From contig NZ_JAGYJN010000004.1 of assembly GCF_018402035.1 (NCBI RefSeq), positions 186,001 to 250,000 on the forward strand: a DNA stretch of 64,000 nucleotides, in the 5' to 3' direction. Below, piece by piece: positions 42,278 to 52,800 of the stretch; position 1 is the first letter of the stretch, and each line of letters opens with the position of its first letter. A program made the position numbers and the translations under genes. The notes below the pieces were generated by a model. The model searched no databases. It was not told the origin of the DNA and worked only from the letters and a program-made list of their open reading frames with translations. Source of the DNA: Roseicyclus sp. (lineage in GTDB: Bacteria; Pseudomonadota; Alphaproteobacteria; Rhodobacterales; Rhodobacteraceae).

Positions 42278-43750
42278 CTACAAGGCTGGCTCGCCCAGCT
42301 TGAACCCACGCGCCATTTGATCAGTGGGCTTGACCGGGTAATCACCCGAGAAACAGGCATCGCAATAGGCGGGCTGCTTGGGATCGCGCCCCGCCGCTAC
42401 GCCCACGGCGCGGTAAAGCCCATCAAGCGTGATAAACCTGAGCGAGGCCACGCCCAGATGGTGGCGCATCTCGTCCTCGGACATGGTGGCGGCAAGTAGC
42501 TTTTCACGCTCGGGCGTATCGACACCGTAAAAGCAGGGCCAAGCGGTCGGCGGCGAGGCGATGCGGAAATGCACCTCGGCCGCGCCGGCATCAAGGATCA
42601 TCTCCTTGATCTTGCGGCTGGTGGTGCCGCGCACCACGCTGTCATCGACCAAGATCACCCGCTTGCCGCGAATAAGCGCGCGGTTGACGTTGAGCTTGAG
42701 GCGCACACCCATATTGCGGATCTGCTCGGTCGGCTCAATAAAGGTGCGGCCCATATATTGGTTGCGGATGATCCCCATGGCATAGGGGATACCCGACTGC
42801 AGGCTATAGCCGATGGCCGCTGGCGTGCCGCTATCGGGCACGGGACAGACCAGATCGGCATCAACAGGTGCTTCCTTGGCCAATTCGCGCCCAATCGCCT
42901 CGCGGGTTTCATAGACCGAGCGGCCGCCGATGATGCTGTCGGGACGCGAGAAATAGACATGCTCGAAGATGCAGAACCGCGGGCGCTTGGGCTCGAAGGG
43001 TTTGAAGCTTTCGATCTGGCTGCCCGAGATCACCACCATCTCGCCCGGCTCCACCTCGCGCAGGAAGTCGGCCCCGATGATGTCGAGCGCGCAAGTCTCG
43101 GACGACAGCGCATAGCCATCGCCCACGCGGCCCAAGACCAAGGGCCGCACGCCCAAGGGATCGCGCACGCCGATCAGCTTGGTGCGCGTCATGGCGACCA
43201 CCGAAAACGCCCCCTCGACCCGGCGCAGCGCGTCTTTCATCCGCTCGGGGATGGTCTTTTGCAACGAGCGCGCCATCAAATGAATGATGCATTCGCTGTC
43301 AGAGGAGGATTGAAAGATCGAGCCGCGCTCGATCAACTCGCGGCGCAGCTCATCGGCATTGACGATATTGCCGTTATGCGCAATCGCCGCACCGCCCATG
43401 GCAAATTCGCCAAAGAAGGGCTGCACATCGCGGATCTGCGTGGCACCTTTCGATCCGGCGGTGGAATAGCGCACATGGCCAATCCCAATCTCGCCGGGCA
43501 GGGTCTCCATCACGCTGGCCGAGGTGAAGTTATCCCGCACAAGGCCAAAGCGGCGCGCCGAGGAAAAGCCATGTTCGGGGTGATGGGTGACAATGCCACC
43601 GGCCTCTTGCCCGCGATGCTGAAGCGCATGCAGGCCGAGCGCGATAAAGTTGGCGGCATCGGACACGCCGATCACGCCAAAGACGCCGCACTCTTCGCGT
43701 AGCTTGTCATCATCGGGGCAATCGAACGGGTGACGGGGGAGGGCTTGCAT
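42278..43750 (-). CDS. purF: Amidophosphoribosyltransferase
   Basis: The 490-residue enzyme makes phosphoribosylamine from PRPP and glutamine, the first committed purine step. The class II glutamine amidotransferase domain opens at CGVFGVIG, whose Cys becomes the N-terminal nucleophile after removal of the short propeptide MQALPRHPFDCPDDDKLREE. The phosphoribosyltransferase PRPP loop is VILVDDSVVRGTT. The ATG at 43750 gives a propeptide of normal length. It continues the dnaB-to-purF neighbourhood. Confidence 0.97.
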   Translation of the reverse strand: MQALPRHPFDCPDDDKLREECGVFGVIGVSDAANFIALGLHALQHRGQEAGGIVTHHPEHGFSSARRFGLVRDNFTSASVMETLPGEIGIGHVRYSTAGSKGATQIRDVQPFFGEFAMGGAAIAHNGNIVNADELRRELIERGSIFQSSSDSECIIHLMARSLQKTIPERMKDALRRVEGAFSVVAMTRTKLIGVRDPLGVRPLVLGRVGDGYALSSETCALDIIGADFLREVEPGEMVVISGSQIESFKPFEPKRPRFCIFEHVYFSRPDSIIGGRSVYETREAIGRELAKEAPVDADLVCPVPDSGTPAAIGYSLQSGIPYAMGIIRNQYMGRTFIEPTEQIRNMGVRLKLNVNRALIRGKRVILVDDSVVRGTTSRKIKEMILDAGAAEVHFRIASPPTAWPCFYGVDTPEREKLLAATMSEDEMRHHLGVASLRFITLDGLYRAVGVAAGRDPKQPAYCDACFSGDYPVKPTDQMARGFKLGEPAL

Positions 43751-43905
43751 CGTGGCCGAATCTCCGGGCTGCGTCGTTAAGGTTGACATAGGGCAGCAGC
43801 GCGTCACTGTCACGAAACGATCACATCATTCGCCCTTTTGGGTGCCGGTAATGCCGACGCGGTCTGACCACCCCATGCGGCCTGTATGAAAATGTAAGGG
43901 ATGCG

Positions 43906-44361
43906 ATGCGCTTGATCATCTTTTTAGCAGGGTTGAGCATGGTGCTTAGCTGGGGTTTGACCTGGATCGACCCACCCTTTGCAGGAGCGGCCCTTTCCCC
44001 GATGGCAATGGTCAGCGATGGCCGCATCATGCTTGGCCCGGATAGCCCATGGCAAGCTTGGGTTTTTCTGGGTGGTTTTGCCGCGGCAGCCTTGGCTGCG
44101 CTGATCGCGCTGCGCGGGCGCGGTGCGGGGCTTTTGGCGCTTTTGGCGGGGCTTTCGCCGCTCATCGTGTTGGGCGATGCGCTGATCCGTGCCGAGAGTT
44201 TGCGCCGCGATCTTGGATTGCCCTTTGCGGTCGATCTGGGCGATTTGCGCGCAAGCTGGTCTTTGTTGGAAGATTTTCTGCGGATCGGCTTTTGGGCCTA
44301 TGGGCTCGGTGCTGTGGTCTTGTTGATGGCTGGTCTCTGGCAGGTTTTGGCGCGCCGATAG
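43906..44361 (+). CDS. Hypothetical membrane protein, 151 aa
   Basis: The product has four predicted membrane helices (about 1-18, 50-68, 72-90 and 124-145), with a soluble segment around residue 100 (RAESLRRDLGLPFAVDLGDL). AAGGGA sits 6 bp before the ATG. It lies on the opposite strand to purF and cvpA, which normally are neighbours, so it is an insertion into that block. I do not recognise the family. Confidence 0.65.
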   Translation: MRLIIFLAGLSMVLSWGLTWIDPPFAGAALSPMAMVSDGRIMLGPDSPWQAWVFLGGFAAAALAALIALRGRGAGLLALLAGLSPLIVLGDALIRAESLRRDLGLPFAVDLGDLRASWSLLEDFLRIGFWAYGLGAVVLLMAGLWQVLARR

Positions 44362-44365
44362 GGGG

Positions 44366-44923
44366 TTATTGCGCGGTGCAAACCCCGGTCAATTGCTCGT
44401 AGCGCGCCAAGATCCAGCCCGGCGTATCATCGGGGATCTGCGCCTCAACCTGGTCCTGCACCTGCGCAAAGACCTGCGCCGAGCGGCTGTCTGTCACCAT
44501 AGCAACCGGTTCATTCCCCACGATCCGCTCATAGGCGATGAAGGCCACGACGACCAAGAGCACGCCGCGCGCCACCCCGAAGAGAAAGCCCAAGCCCGCA
44601 TCCACCCCGCCAATGGCCGAACGTTGCACAGCGGTGGCAAACATCGGCGTGAAAAGTGACACGACCACCAAGGCAATCGCAAAGACACCCGCGAAACTGG
44701 CCAAGATACCCAATTCGCAGCTTTCGCCGATGAAATCGCCCAAATACGGCACTTCACGGATCAGCGGCAGGGCATTGGGGGCAAAGATGAAGGCAATGAT
44801 CGCAGCCGTGATCCAGCCGCCGATTGACAGTGCCTCGCGCACAAAGCCGCGCGCATAGGCCAAGATGGCCGAAACGACGATGACGCCGGCCACAATGCCA
44901 TCAACGAGAGTGAAACCTTCCAT
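44366..44923 (-). CDS. cvpA: CvpA family membrane protein
   Basis: The 185-residue protein has four N-terminal helices with the CvpA pattern FTLVDGIVAGVIVVSAILAY, ARGFVREALSIGGW and the late GFLFGVARGVLLV. Its C-terminal 50 residues are soluble. CvpA was named for colicin V production and is linked to purF in many bacteria, with later roles in envelope function and bile resistance. Here it sits between radA and purF, as is common in alphaproteobacteria. Confidence 0.9.
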   Translation of the reverse strand: MEGFTLVDGIVAGVIVVSAILAYARGFVREALSIGGWITAAIIAFIFAPNALPLIREVPYLGDFIGESCELGILASFAGVFAIALVVVSLFTPMFATAVQRSAIGGVDAGLGFLFGVARGVLLVVVAFIAYERIVGNEPVAMVTDSRSAQVFAQVQDQVEAQIPDDTPGWILARYEQLTGVCTAQ

Positions 44924-44955
44924 ACGCTGCCCTTACCCGTTTACACGCGCAATTC

Positions 44956-46323
44956 CTATCCCGCGCCAAAGACCTCGCCCACGAATTTGGGCAGATCCGC
45001 CATTTCTTGTACCGTTACGCCGCTTGCCGCACCGAATTTGCATCCCGCAGGTGCGATGGCTGTGGAAAAACCAAGTTTCGCGGCCTCTTTCAACCTGTTT
45101 TCCGCCTGCGACACGGGGCGCAGCGCCCCCGATAGCGATAATTCCCCGAAAACCACCCCATCACGGGGGAGTGCGGTATCCTCGCGCGCCGATAACAGGG
45201 CCGCTGCCACCGCCAGATCGGCGGCAGGCTCCGATATCCGCAGGCCACCCGCGATGTTGAGATAGACATCGAGCCCGGCAAAGGAAATGCCCGCCCGCGC
45301 CTCGAGCACGGCCAAGATCATCGACAGCCGCCCGCCATCCCAGCCCACCACCGCGCGCCGCGGCTGGCTAAGGGTAGAGGGGGCGACCAAGGCCTGAATC
45401 TCCACCAAAACGGGCCGTGTCCCTTCCATCCCCGCAAAGACCACGGCACCGGGTGCAGGCGCGTCGCGGTCGGACAGAAACAGCGCCGAGGGGTTGGCGA
45501 CCTCGGCCAGCCCCGCGCCTGTCATCTCGAAGACGCCGATCTCATCGGCGGGGCCGAAGCGGTTTTTCACGCTGCGCAGGATGCGGAACTGATGCCCGCG
45601 CTCGCCTTCGAAATACAGGACCGTATCGACCATATGCTCGACCACGCGAGGGCCCGCGATCTGACCCTCTTTGGTGACATGACCCACCAACATGACCGAG
45701 ACGCCGCGCCGCTTGGCGAAGGTGGTCAATTCATGCGCGCTCGCGCGGACTTGGCTGACCGAGCCCGGTGCCGCCTCGACGGTATCGAGCCACATGGTCT
45801 GGATCGAATCAATGATCGCAAGATCGGGCGCTTCGGCCTCAAGCGTGGTGAGAATGTCGCGCAGATTGGTCTCAGCCGCCAACATCACCGCGCTATCGGC
45901 CAGCCCAAGGCGCTGGGCGCGCATGCGGACCTGCGCCGTGGCCTCCTCGCCCGAGACATAGATGACCTTGGCACCTGCGCGCGCGAAACTGGCCGCGGCC
46001 TGCAGCAAAAGCGTGGATTTCCCGATGCCCGGATCGCCACCCACCAGCGTGGCCGAGGCAGGCACCAAGCCCCCGCCCAAAACGCGGTCGAACTCTGCCA
46101 TGCCCGAGGTGCGGCGCGGTGGCGGGGTTTCTTGGGTGCGCAGATCGCTCAGCCCGATGCGCCGCCCCTTTGCCGCCCCCAGCGCCGCCTTGCCCGGACC
46201 GGCCGAAAGCGGTGCCTCCTCCGCGATGCAGTTCCATTCGCCGCAAGCCTCGCAGCGCCCCGACCATTTCTTATGGGTCGCGCCGCAGGCCGAGCAGATG
46301 AATTGGGTGATGGGTTTTGCCAT
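44956..46323 (-). CDS. radA: DNA repair protein RadA
   Basis: The 455-residue protein is complete. It has an N-terminal C4 zinc finger (CSACGATHKKWSGRCEACG), a RecA-like ATPase with Walker A GGDPGIGKST near residue 96, the RadA-specific KNRFG motif (VKNRFGPADEIG) and a C-terminal Lon-protease-like domain (YLNIAGGLRISEPAADLA). RadA drives branch migration of recombination intermediates. It lies upstream of cvpA in the minus-strand operon-like series. Confidence 0.97.
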   Translation of the reverse strand: MAKPITQFICSACGATHKKWSGRCEACGEWNCIAEEAPLSAGPGKAALGAAKGRRIGLSDLRTQETPPPRRTSGMAEFDRVLGGGLVPASATLVGGDPGIGKSTLLLQAAASFARAGAKVIYVSGEEATAQVRMRAQRLGLADSAVMLAAETNLRDILTTLEAEAPDLAIIDSIQTMWLDTVEAAPGSVSQVRASAHELTTFAKRRGVSVMLVGHVTKEGQIAGPRVVEHMVDTVLYFEGERGHQFRILRSVKNRFGPADEIGVFEMTGAGLAEVANPSALFLSDRDAPAPGAVVFAGMEGTRPVLVEIQALVAPSTLSQPRRAVVGWDGGRLSMILAVLEARAGISFAGLDVYLNIAGGLRISEPAADLAVAAALLSAREDTALPRDGVVFGELSLSGALRPVSQAENRLKEAAKLGFSTAIAPAGCKFGAASGVTVQEMADLPKFVGEVFGAG

Positions 46324-46370
46324 GCGATGGGCTTAGCTCAGCGCCACGCGCTGCGCCAGTGCGACACGCA

Positions 46371-47117
46371 TCAGCGCACCGCCGCGATGGGGCCTTCGGC
46401 ATCACCGTTCACGAATTGCCGGAGATAGGGGTCATCGGCGGTGTCGATCTGGGCCACCGGGCCATGCCAGCGGATCACCCCTTCGTGCAGCATTGCGACC
46501 TTGTCGGCGATGGCGCGCACCGAACGCATGTCATGGGTGATGGTCAGCGCGGTCGCCCCCATCTCGGTCACGATCTCGCGGATCAAATCGTTGATGACGC
46601 CCGACATGATCGGGTCGAGCCCGGTGGTGGGTTCGTCGAAAAAGATGATCTCGGGCTCGGCGGCAATGGCGCGCGCCAGGCCCACGCGCTTTTGCATGCC
46701 ACCCGAGAGTTCCGAGGGGAAAAGATCGGCCACATCGGGCTTAAGGCCCACGCGGCGCAGCTTTTCGATGGCAATCTCGCGGGCTTGCGCCTTGGGCCGC
46801 TTTTGCGGCCCGCGTTGCAGCCGAAAGGCCACATTCTGCCAGACCGGCAGCGAATCGAACAAGGCACCGCCCTGAAACAGCATCCCGAACCGCGCGAGAA
46901 AGGCATCGCGATCACCCGATTGCACATCCTGCCCATCGACCGTGATCGAACCGCTATCCGGCGTCACCAGCCCCAGCACGCATTTCAGGCAGACCGATTT
47001 GCCGGTGCCAGACCCGCCGATGATCACACAGCTTTCGCCACGCGCCACATCAAGCGTGAGGCCCTGCAAGACCCGCTTCGACCCAAAGGCCTTATGGACA
47101 TTATCAAGCCGGATCAT
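46371..47117 (-). CDS. mlaF: MlaF-type phospholipid ABC transporter ATPase
   Basis: The 248-residue ATPase has Walker A GGSGTGKS near residue 37, an MLFQGGALFDSLPVW Q-loop typical of Mla/Ttg2A proteins, the signature LSGGMQKR and Walker B IIFFDEPTTGLDP. It powers lipid movement between the inner and outer membranes with MlaE. The ATG at 47117 overlaps the mlaE stop (ATGA). The substrate-binding mlaD gene is absent from this cluster and must be elsewhere. Confidence 0.92.
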   Translation of the reverse strand: MIRLDNVHKAFGSKRVLQGLTLDVARGESCVIIGGSGTGKSVCLKCVLGLVTPDSGSITVDGQDVQSGDRDAFLARFGMLFQGGALFDSLPVWQNVAFRLQRGPQKRPKAQAREIAIEKLRRVGLKPDVADLFPSELSGGMQKRVGLARAIAAEPEIIFFDEPTTGLDPIMSGVINDLIREIVTEMGATALTITHDMRSVRAIADKVAMLHEGVIRWHGPVAQIDTADDPYLRQFVNGDAEGPIAAVR

Positions 47118-47899
47118 GCGTTGAAAAACAGCTCCGTCAAAAGGTAGTTGGCCGCCAAGATCATGATCGAGGCCGAGACAACGGCATTGGTCGTGGCCCG
47201 CCCCACGCCTTGCGCGCCGCGCCCCGAATTCATCCCGTGATAGCAGCCCATCAAGGCCACGATGAACCCAAAGACCGCGCCCTTGATCAGGCCCGAGGTG
47301 ATATCCCACAGCTCAAGGAAATCGACCGTGTTGCGCAGATAAGCGGCTTCGTTAAAGCCAAGACGCGTGGTGGACACCAGATAGCCGCCGAAAATCCCGA
47401 TGGCGTCACCCACCGCCACCAAGATGGGCAGGCTGATGGTCGCCGCCAGAATGCGCGGCACGGTGAGGTATTTCAGCGGGTTGGTAGACAGCGTGACCAG
47501 CGCGTCGATCTGTTCGGTGACTTTCATCGTGCCAAGCTCGGCCGCGATGGCGGCTGCCACGCGGCCCGCGACCATCAAGCCGCCCAAGACCGGGCCAAGT
47601 TCACGCACGATGCCGATGGCCACGATCTGCGGTACCACCGCCTCGGCGTTGAAGCGCGCGCCACCGGCAAAAATCTGCAAAGCCAGCGCGCCGCCGGTGA
47701 AAAGTGCGGTCAGACCTACAACCGGCAAGGAGAGCCAGCCGATCTGCAACAGCTGCCACAGCAGTTCGCGCGGGTAGAAAGGCGGGCGCAGGATATGGCT
47801 GATCGCCTGACCGGCGTAGATCGTGACTTGGCCGATCACGCGCAGCATGCCGAGCGTCGAGCGCCCGATGGTCGCGAAAGGGATCAAAAGCGGGTTCAT
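47114..47899 (-). CDS. mlaE: MlaE-type phospholipid ABC transporter permease
   Basis: The 261-residue inner-membrane protein belongs to the MlaE permease family, with [44 protein letters not shown] and the late GYLV and [15 protein letters not shown] segments. About six helices are predicted. It partners MlaF in outer-membrane lipid asymmetry. Its start overlaps the end of alr by 4 bp, so alr, mlaE and mlaF are translationally coupled. Confidence 0.93.
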   Translation of the reverse strand: MNPLLIPFATIGRSTLGMLRVIGQVTIYAGQAISHILRPPFYPRELLWQLLQIGWLSLPVVGLTALFTGGALALQIFAGGARFNAEAVVPQIVAIGIVRELGPVLGGLMVAGRVAAAIAAELGTMKVTEQIDALVTLSTNPLKYLTVPRILAATISLPILVAVGDAIGIFGGYLVSTTRLGFNEAAYLRNTVDFLELWDITSGLIKGAVFGFIVALMGCYHGMNSGRGAQGVGRATTNAVVSASIMILAANYLLTELFFNA

Positions 47900-48933
47900 G
47901 CGCCGATATAGGCGCGCTGGTAGCGCCCGCCCAGTGAGGTAAGAATTTCATAGCCGATGGTGCCCGCCACATCGGCCAGCGCATCGACACCTTGCTGGGC
48001 GCAAAGAATATCGAGATGATCGGGGATCTCGGCCAGATCGGTGACATCGACGGTCAAAAGATCCATCGAAACACGGCCCGCTAAGGGGCAGGCATTATCG
48101 CCTGAAAAAAGCCTCGCCTTGCCGCTCATGTATCGGATGAGACCATCGGCGTAACCCGCTGATAGCGTAGCAATTTTTGTGGGTCTTTTCGCGGTGAAGC
48201 TGGCGGCGTAACCCACCGTTTCACCCGGTGCCACATCGCGGATTTGGACAATCGGCAGCGACAAGGTGACGACCGCGCGCGCTGCATCAAAGGGCGCGCC
48301 GCCGTAAAGCCCGACACCGGGCCGTGTCAGGTCGAAATGATAGTCGGGGCCAAGCAAGATCCCGCCTGTGGCCGAGAAGCTACGCGGGGCGCTGACGCCT
48401 GCGGTCATCGCGGTGAAAGCGGCAAGTTGGGCGGCGTTGAGCGGGTGATCCGGCACGTCCGCGCAAGCCAGATGCGACATGACCAGCGTCAGCGGTCCGG
48501 CCTCCAGATCGGTGCGGGTGGCCGCCCATTCGGGGGCCTCCATCCCCAGCCGGTTCATGCCGGTGTCGAGCTGCACGCCGTAAGCATGGCCGGGCAGGGC
48601 GGCGCTGTGGCGGGCGGCCTGTTCGGGGCTGTTGAGCATCGGGGTCAGCGCATGGTCGCGGATCAGCGCGGTATCGCCTGCCATATGGCCGGAAAAAATG
48701 TTGATCTCAGGCCCGTCACCAAGGGCAATGCGCAGCTGCGCCCCCTCTTCGGCGGTGGCGACGAAAAACCGCCGCGCCCCTTCGCGCGCCAAGCGCTGCG
48801 CGACAAGGGATGCGCCACAGCCATAGCCATCGGCCTTGACCACGGCACCGGTCTGCGCGCGCGATAGCGCGGCCAGCGCGCGCCAATTGGCCGCGATGGC
48901 GTCAAGATCAATGGTGAGAATGCCTGTACCCAT
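47896..48933 (-). CDS. alr: Alanine racemase
   Basis: The 345-residue PLP enzyme interconverts L- and D-alanine for peptidoglycan. It starts [20 protein letters not shown], binds PLP at the lysine in [10 protein letters not shown] near residue 34 and has the second catalytic tyrosine in VGYAASF. Other blocks are [10 protein letters not shown] and [11 protein letters not shown]. Upstream open-frame codons derive from the intergenic repeat at 49012-49092 and were excluded. mlaE overlaps its end by 4 bp. Confidence 0.96.
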   Translation of the reverse strand: MGTGILTIDLDAIAANWRALAALSRAQTGAVVKADGYGCGASLVAQRLAREGARRFFVATAEEGAQLRIALGDGPEINIFSGHMAGDTALIRDHALTPMLNSPEQAARHSAALPGHAYGVQLDTGMNRLGMEAPEWAATRTDLEAGPLTLVMSHLACADVPDHPLNAAQLAAFTAMTAGVSAPRSFSATGGILLGPDYHFDLTRPGVGLYGGAPFDAARAVVTLSLPIVQIRDVAPGETVGYAASFTAKRPTKIATLSAGYADGLIRYMSGKARLFSGDNACPLAGRVSMDLLTVDVTDLAEIPDHLDILCAQQGVDALADVAGTIGYEILTSLGGRYQRAYIGA

Positions 48934-49011
48934 GGCCCCTGTGTCGGGCCTTGCTGCGGCGGGGTCAAGGGGGGCGCTGCCCCGTCGCTGGAAGCGACGC
49001 GGTTTAAGTAA

Positions 49012-49092
49012 GGGGGCTCTGCCCCCGTCGCGCTTTGCGCGACTCCCCCGGGATATTTGTGAAACGAAGAAGCGGCGCGCGTTAACCTTAAT
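49012..49092 (+). repeat. Dispersed two-hairpin intergenic repeat, copy 1
   Basis: The copy has GGGGGC-TCT-GCCCCC, a second stem GTCGCG-CTTTG-CGCGAC, then TCCCCCGGGATATTTGTGA, AACGAAGAAG, and at the end GCGCGCGTTAACCTTAAT. It lies between dnaB and alr. Related copies are at 57302-57381 and 61361-61420. A related GGGGCGCTGCCCC hairpin precedes it at about 48970. Confidence 0.85.
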
Positions 49093-49108
49093 AATCCGTG
49101 AAGCGAGT

Positions 49109-50608
49109 TCAATAGCCCGGATCGGCGTCTTGCTGCCAAGGTTTGACCAGATTGCCAAAGCGGGTAAAGCGCCCCTCAAAGCTCAATTCAATCGTGCCGA
49201 CAGGCCCGTGGCGCTGCTTGCCGATGATGACCTCGGCCTTGCCGTGGAGCGCATCCATATCTTGCTGCCATTTCGCCATGGCCTCGAGATTATCCTCGCC
49301 GGGTTTTTCGCGCTCTTTGTAGTATTCGCCGCGATAGACGAACATGACCACATCGGCGTCTTGTTCGATCGAGCCGGATTCGCGCAGATCGGAGAGTTGT
49401 GGGCGCTTATCTTCGCGGCTCTCGACCTGACGCGAGAGCTGCGAGAGTGCAATCACGGGAATGTCGAGTTCCTTGGCGATGGCCTTGAGGCCTTGGGTGA
49501 TTTCCGAGATCTCGTTGACGCGGTTTTCCGACCGGCCCGAGCCGCGCAAAAGCTGAAGATAATCGACGATAAGCAGGTCGAGCCCACCGGGCGAGCGTTT
49601 GAGCCGGCGCGCACGGGCCGCGACCTGACCGATGGGCAGGGCGGGTGTGTCGTCGATATAAAGCGGGCAGCGTTCCAGATCACGCGCGGCATGCAGGTAG
49701 CGCTCGAACTCGGCCTCGGTCAGATCGCCCTTGCGGATCAACTCGGACGGGATCTCCGCCGCCTCGGACAAGACGCGCTGGGCAAGCTGGGCGGCCGACA
49801 TCTCGAGGCTGAAAAAGCCCACAACACCGCCATCGACTGTCCCTTCGGAGCCGTCATCGCGGCGGCCGCGCTTCCATGCCTTGGCCACGTTGAAGGCGAT
49901 ATTGGTCGCAAGCGAGGTTTTACCCATGGAGGGGCGACCGGCGAGGATCAGCAGGTCGGATTTATGCAAGCCCCCAAGCATCCGGTCCATATCGGTCAGC
50001 CCGGTGGATACACCCGCAAGCTTGCCGCCGCGATTATAGGCGGCATTGGCATTGTTGACCGCGTCGTAAAGCGCCGAGAGAAAGGATTGAAAGCCGCGAT
50101 TGGTCGTGCCCGAGGAGACGAGGTTGAAAAGCTCGGTCTCGGCCTCGACGATTTGTTCATCGGGGGCGATGTCGTCGCGCATGCTGCGCGCGCGGTCCGA
50201 TACGCGCTGGCCAAGCGCGATCAATTCGCGCCTGACCGCCAGATCATGGATGAGCTGCGCGTAATCGCGCGCAGCCGAGGTGGCGATGGCCGAAAGCTGC
50301 AGGCGCAAGAGATATTCGCCGCCGCCCAGATCTTTCAGCCCCGGAATATCGGCCACGAAATTCTTTAGCGTGGTGGCATCGGTGGCCAGACCCTTGGCGA
50401 TGCGGGCCTGCGCCATGGAAAAGATCGCGCGGTGGACGGGATCGTGAAAATGGTCGGGCTTGATCAAATCATCGACACGGTCGAGCACATCATTGGCCGA
50501 TAAGATCGCGCCCAGAAGCTGTTGTTCGGCTTCGACATTATGGGGCAGGCTTTGAATGTCGTTGGTCGTCGCAATCGCACTCGCGGCCACGGGCAGCTGC
50601 TCATTCAT
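49109..50608 (-). CDS. dnaB: Replicative DNA helicase DnaB
   Basis: The 499-residue hexameric helicase has the N-terminal primase-interacting domain ([15 protein letters not shown]) and a RecA-like motor with Walker [10 protein letters not shown] near residue 217. Walker B is in [10 protein letters not shown], and the DnaB segment is [14 protein letters not shown]-like ([16 protein letters not shown]). The ATG at 50608 begins MNEQLPVAA. It is uninterrupted by an intein. It leads the dnaB-alr-mla-radA series on this strand. Confidence 0.97.
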   Translation of the reverse strand: MNEQLPVAASAIATTNDIQSLPHNVEAEQQLLGAILSANDVLDRVDDLIKPDHFHDPVHRAIFSMAQARIAKGLATDATTLKNFVADIPGLKDLGGGEYLLRLQLSAIATSAARDYAQLIHDLAVRRELIALGQRVSDRARSMRDDIAPDEQIVEAETELFNLVSSGTTNRGFQSFLSALYDAVNNANAAYNRGGKLAGVSTGLTDMDRMLGGLHKSDLLILAGRPSMGKTSLATNIAFNVAKAWKRGRRDDGSEGTVDGGVVGFFSLEMSAAQLAQRVLSEAAEIPSELIRKGDLTEAEFERYLHAARDLERCPLYIDDTPALPIGQVAARARRLKRSPGGLDLLIVDYLQLLRGSGRSENRVNEISEITQGLKAIAKELDIPVIALSQLSRQVESREDKRPQLSDLRESGSIEQDADVVMFVYRGEYYKEREKPGEDNLEAMAKWQQDMDALHGKAEVIIGKQRHGPVGTIELSFEGRFTRFGNLVKPWQQDADPGY

Positions 50609-50834
50609 CGCTTTCCCCTTTTTCATCCCCCTGTGCCGCGTCACCCAGGTGTGTCGCCGGGTATAGCGCCCGAGCGGGGGCGGGCGTCAATCGCGGAAAT
50701 CTGTGCATAAGTTGTGAGCGGATTGAGCCACAAAATATAGCAGACAGCGCGCATTTGCCGCCTGCATCTTGGGTGTGGAGGAAATGGCTGTGACGAATTC
50801 GCCACGGCCCGGATACGATGCAGCCCGGTTGCGA

Positions 50835-51515
50835 TCAGGCCAATCCGCGTGCGGCGCGCCAGCCCTCGGGGTCGGCAAGGAATCGCTCTACCTCGGTCAG
50901 GGTTGCGGCATCGAAATCACCGCCGCGGCGGGCCTCGGCGATCACATCGGCCCATGTTGTCAGGTAATGGAGCCTCAGCCCATGTGCGGCCAAGCGGTCC
51001 TCGGTACCGGCCATCACACCGTAGAAAAACACCACCGCCGTATGGGCGCATTGCGCCCCTGCCGCGCGGATCGCATCGACGAATTTCAGCTTGGAGCCGC
51101 CATCGGTGGTCAAATCCTCGACCAAAAGGACACGGTCACCTTCGCGCATCTCGCCCTCGATCTGGGCGGTGCGGCCATAGCCTTTGGGTTGTTTGCGCAC
51201 ATAGGACATGGGGAGCGCCATCCGCTCGGCGACAAAGGCCGCAAAGGGAATGCCCGCCGTCTCACCGCCCGCGATATTGTCGAAGGCTTCCAGCCCTGCG
51301 GCCTCCATCACCTTGCAGCACAGGAAATCCATCATCGTGGCGCGCACGCGCGGGTAGGAGATGATCTTGCGGCAATCGATATAGGTGGGGGCCTGTTTGC
51401 CGCTGGCGTGCGTGTAGAGTTGGTCGGTGTTGAAATGCACCGCCCCGATATCAAGCAGCATGCGCGCGGACAGGCGGGCCATGGTGGCGTGGTCAGGATA
51501 GGCGCTGGGGATCAT
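50835..51515 (-). CDS. pyrE: Orotate phosphoribosyltransferase
   Basis: The 226-residue enzyme converts orotate and PRPP to OMP in pyrimidine synthesis. The PRPP loop is [13 protein letters not shown] near residue 127, with the preceding [17 protein letters not shown] block that provides catalytic lysine and arginine residues. The start [10 protein letters not shown] at 51515 was preferred to longer forms with no family match. pyrC lies 49 bp upstream on the same strand, so pyrC-pyrE is probably one operon. Confidence 0.94.
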   Translation of the reverse strand: MIPSAYPDHATMARLSARMLLDIGAVHFNTDQLYTHASGKQAPTYIDCRKIISYPRVRATMMDFLCCKVMEAAGLEAFDNIAGGETAGIPFAAFVAERMALPMSYVRKQPKGYGRTAQIEGEMREGDRVLLVEDLTTDGGSKLKFVDAIRAAGAQCAHTAVVFFYGVMAGTEDRLAAHGLRLHYLTTWADVIAEARRGGDFDAATLTEVERFLADPEGWRAARGLA

Positions 51516-51564
51516 GGCAGAGGTCCGGATATGCGTATTTCGGGAAAGGTGAAGGATCAGGCGA

Positions 51565-52608
51565 TCAGGCGTCGAGCACATGCCAATAAAGCGGATGGCC
51601 TGGATCAAACAGCGTCACTGGCCCCGCGCCTGTGTCGATCTTGGCGGGGTAGGGGACAGCCGTGTCGCGCTTTTCGAGCGTGATGGTTTGGCTGGCCACC
51701 GGCAGGCCGTAGCGGGCCGGGCCGAAAAGTGAGGTGAAGCCCTCAAGCCGGTCAAGCGCGCCTTCCTCCTCGAACACATGGGCAAGGCAGGACAGCGTGT
51801 TGGTGGCCGAGAAAACACCCGCGCAGCCACAGGCAGACTCTTTGGTCTCATCGGTATGGGGCGCGCTATCGGTGCCAAGGAAAAAGCGCGAATTGCCCGA
51901 AATGGCAGCTTTGCGCAGCGCTTGCTGGTGGCTGGCCCGCTTGGCCACGGGCAGGCAGTAGTAATGAGGCCGGATGCCGCCCACCAGCATGTGGTTGCGG
52001 TTGATCATCAGGTGATGGGTGGTGATCGTGCCCGCGATATCGCCCGAGGCGTTTGCCACGTAGTCGATGCCTTGGCTGGTGGTGATATGCTCCAGCGTCA
52101 CCTTCAGCGCGGGGATGCGCGCGCGCAGCGGATCAAGGACCGTTTCCAAAAACACCTGTTCGCGGTCGAAAATATCGACATGCGCCGCCGTCACCTCGCC
52201 ATGGATGCACAAGGGCAGGCCGATCTCGGCCATTTTCTCCAGCACGGGCATGACATTGTCGAAATTGCGCACGCCTGATTGCGAATTGGTGGTGGCACCG
52301 GCGGGGTAGAGCTTCACCGCCGTGATCAGCCCTTCGGCAGCGGCGCGCGCCAGATCGGCGGGATCGGTCGCCTCGGTCAGATAAAGCGTCATCAGCGGCG
52401 TGAAATCCATGCCTTTGGGCAGGGCCGCCATGATCCGGTCGCGATAGGCGCGGGCATCGGCACCTGTGACGACGGGCGGCACGAGGTTGGGCATGATAAT
52501 CGCGCGGCCAAAATGGCGGGCGGTTTCGGGCAGAACACCGGCCAGCATCGCGCCATCGCGCAGGTGCACATGCCAGTCATCGGGGCGGCGGAGGGTCAGG
52601 CGTGTCAT
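51565..52608 (-). CDS. pyrC: Dihydroorotase (class II)
   Basis: The 347-residue zinc amidohydrolase closes the ring of carbamoyl-aspartate to dihydroorotate. It has the HVHLRDG metal motif near residue 14, the carboxylated lysine in [18 protein letters not shown], further ligands in CIHGEV and EHITTSQG, and the catalytic aspartate in GTDSAPH. AAGGGG lies 5 bp before the ATG at 52608; a second ATG one codon upstream is possible. It heads the pyrC-pyrE pair. Confidence 0.96.
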   Translation of the reverse strand: MTRLTLRRPDDWHVHLRDGAMLAGVLPETARHFGRAIIMPNLVPPVVTGADARAYRDRIMAALPKGMDFTPLMTLYLTEATDPADLARAAAEGLITAVKLYPAGATTNSQSGVRNFDNVMPVLEKMAEIGLPLCIHGEVTAAHVDIFDREQVFLETVLDPLRARIPALKVTLEHITTSQGIDYVANASGDIAGTITTHHLMINRNHMLVGGIRPHYYCLPVAKRASHQQALRKAAISGNSRFFLGTDSAPHTDETKESACGCAGVFSATNTLSCLAHVFEEEGALDRLEGFTSLFGPARYGLPVASQTITLEKRDTAVPYPAKIDTGAGPVTLFDPGHPLYWHVLDA

Positions 52609-52800
52609 CATGGCCCCTTGGGTACAAGGTTCGGTTGCGGGCTGCAAAGGCAAATCATGCCGGGGATTTCGCACGGCGTTTTGCCCAGTGATGGGATGTT
52701 GTGCAAGCTGCCTTAATTTTGTGCATCAAGTGCTGCACGCTGGCCCTGTGGCGGGGCGTGGATTGCCAGTGGCGCGGGGCGCTGCCTAGCCTTTGGCATC

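Noticed and set aside
52721-52738. GTGCA-N8-TGCAC upstream of ureD as an NtrC site with a sigma-54 promoter
   Set aside because: The half-sites are in the reverse order to the NtrC consensus, and no -24/-12 element with correct GG-N10-GC spacing was found. It may still be an operator of another kind.
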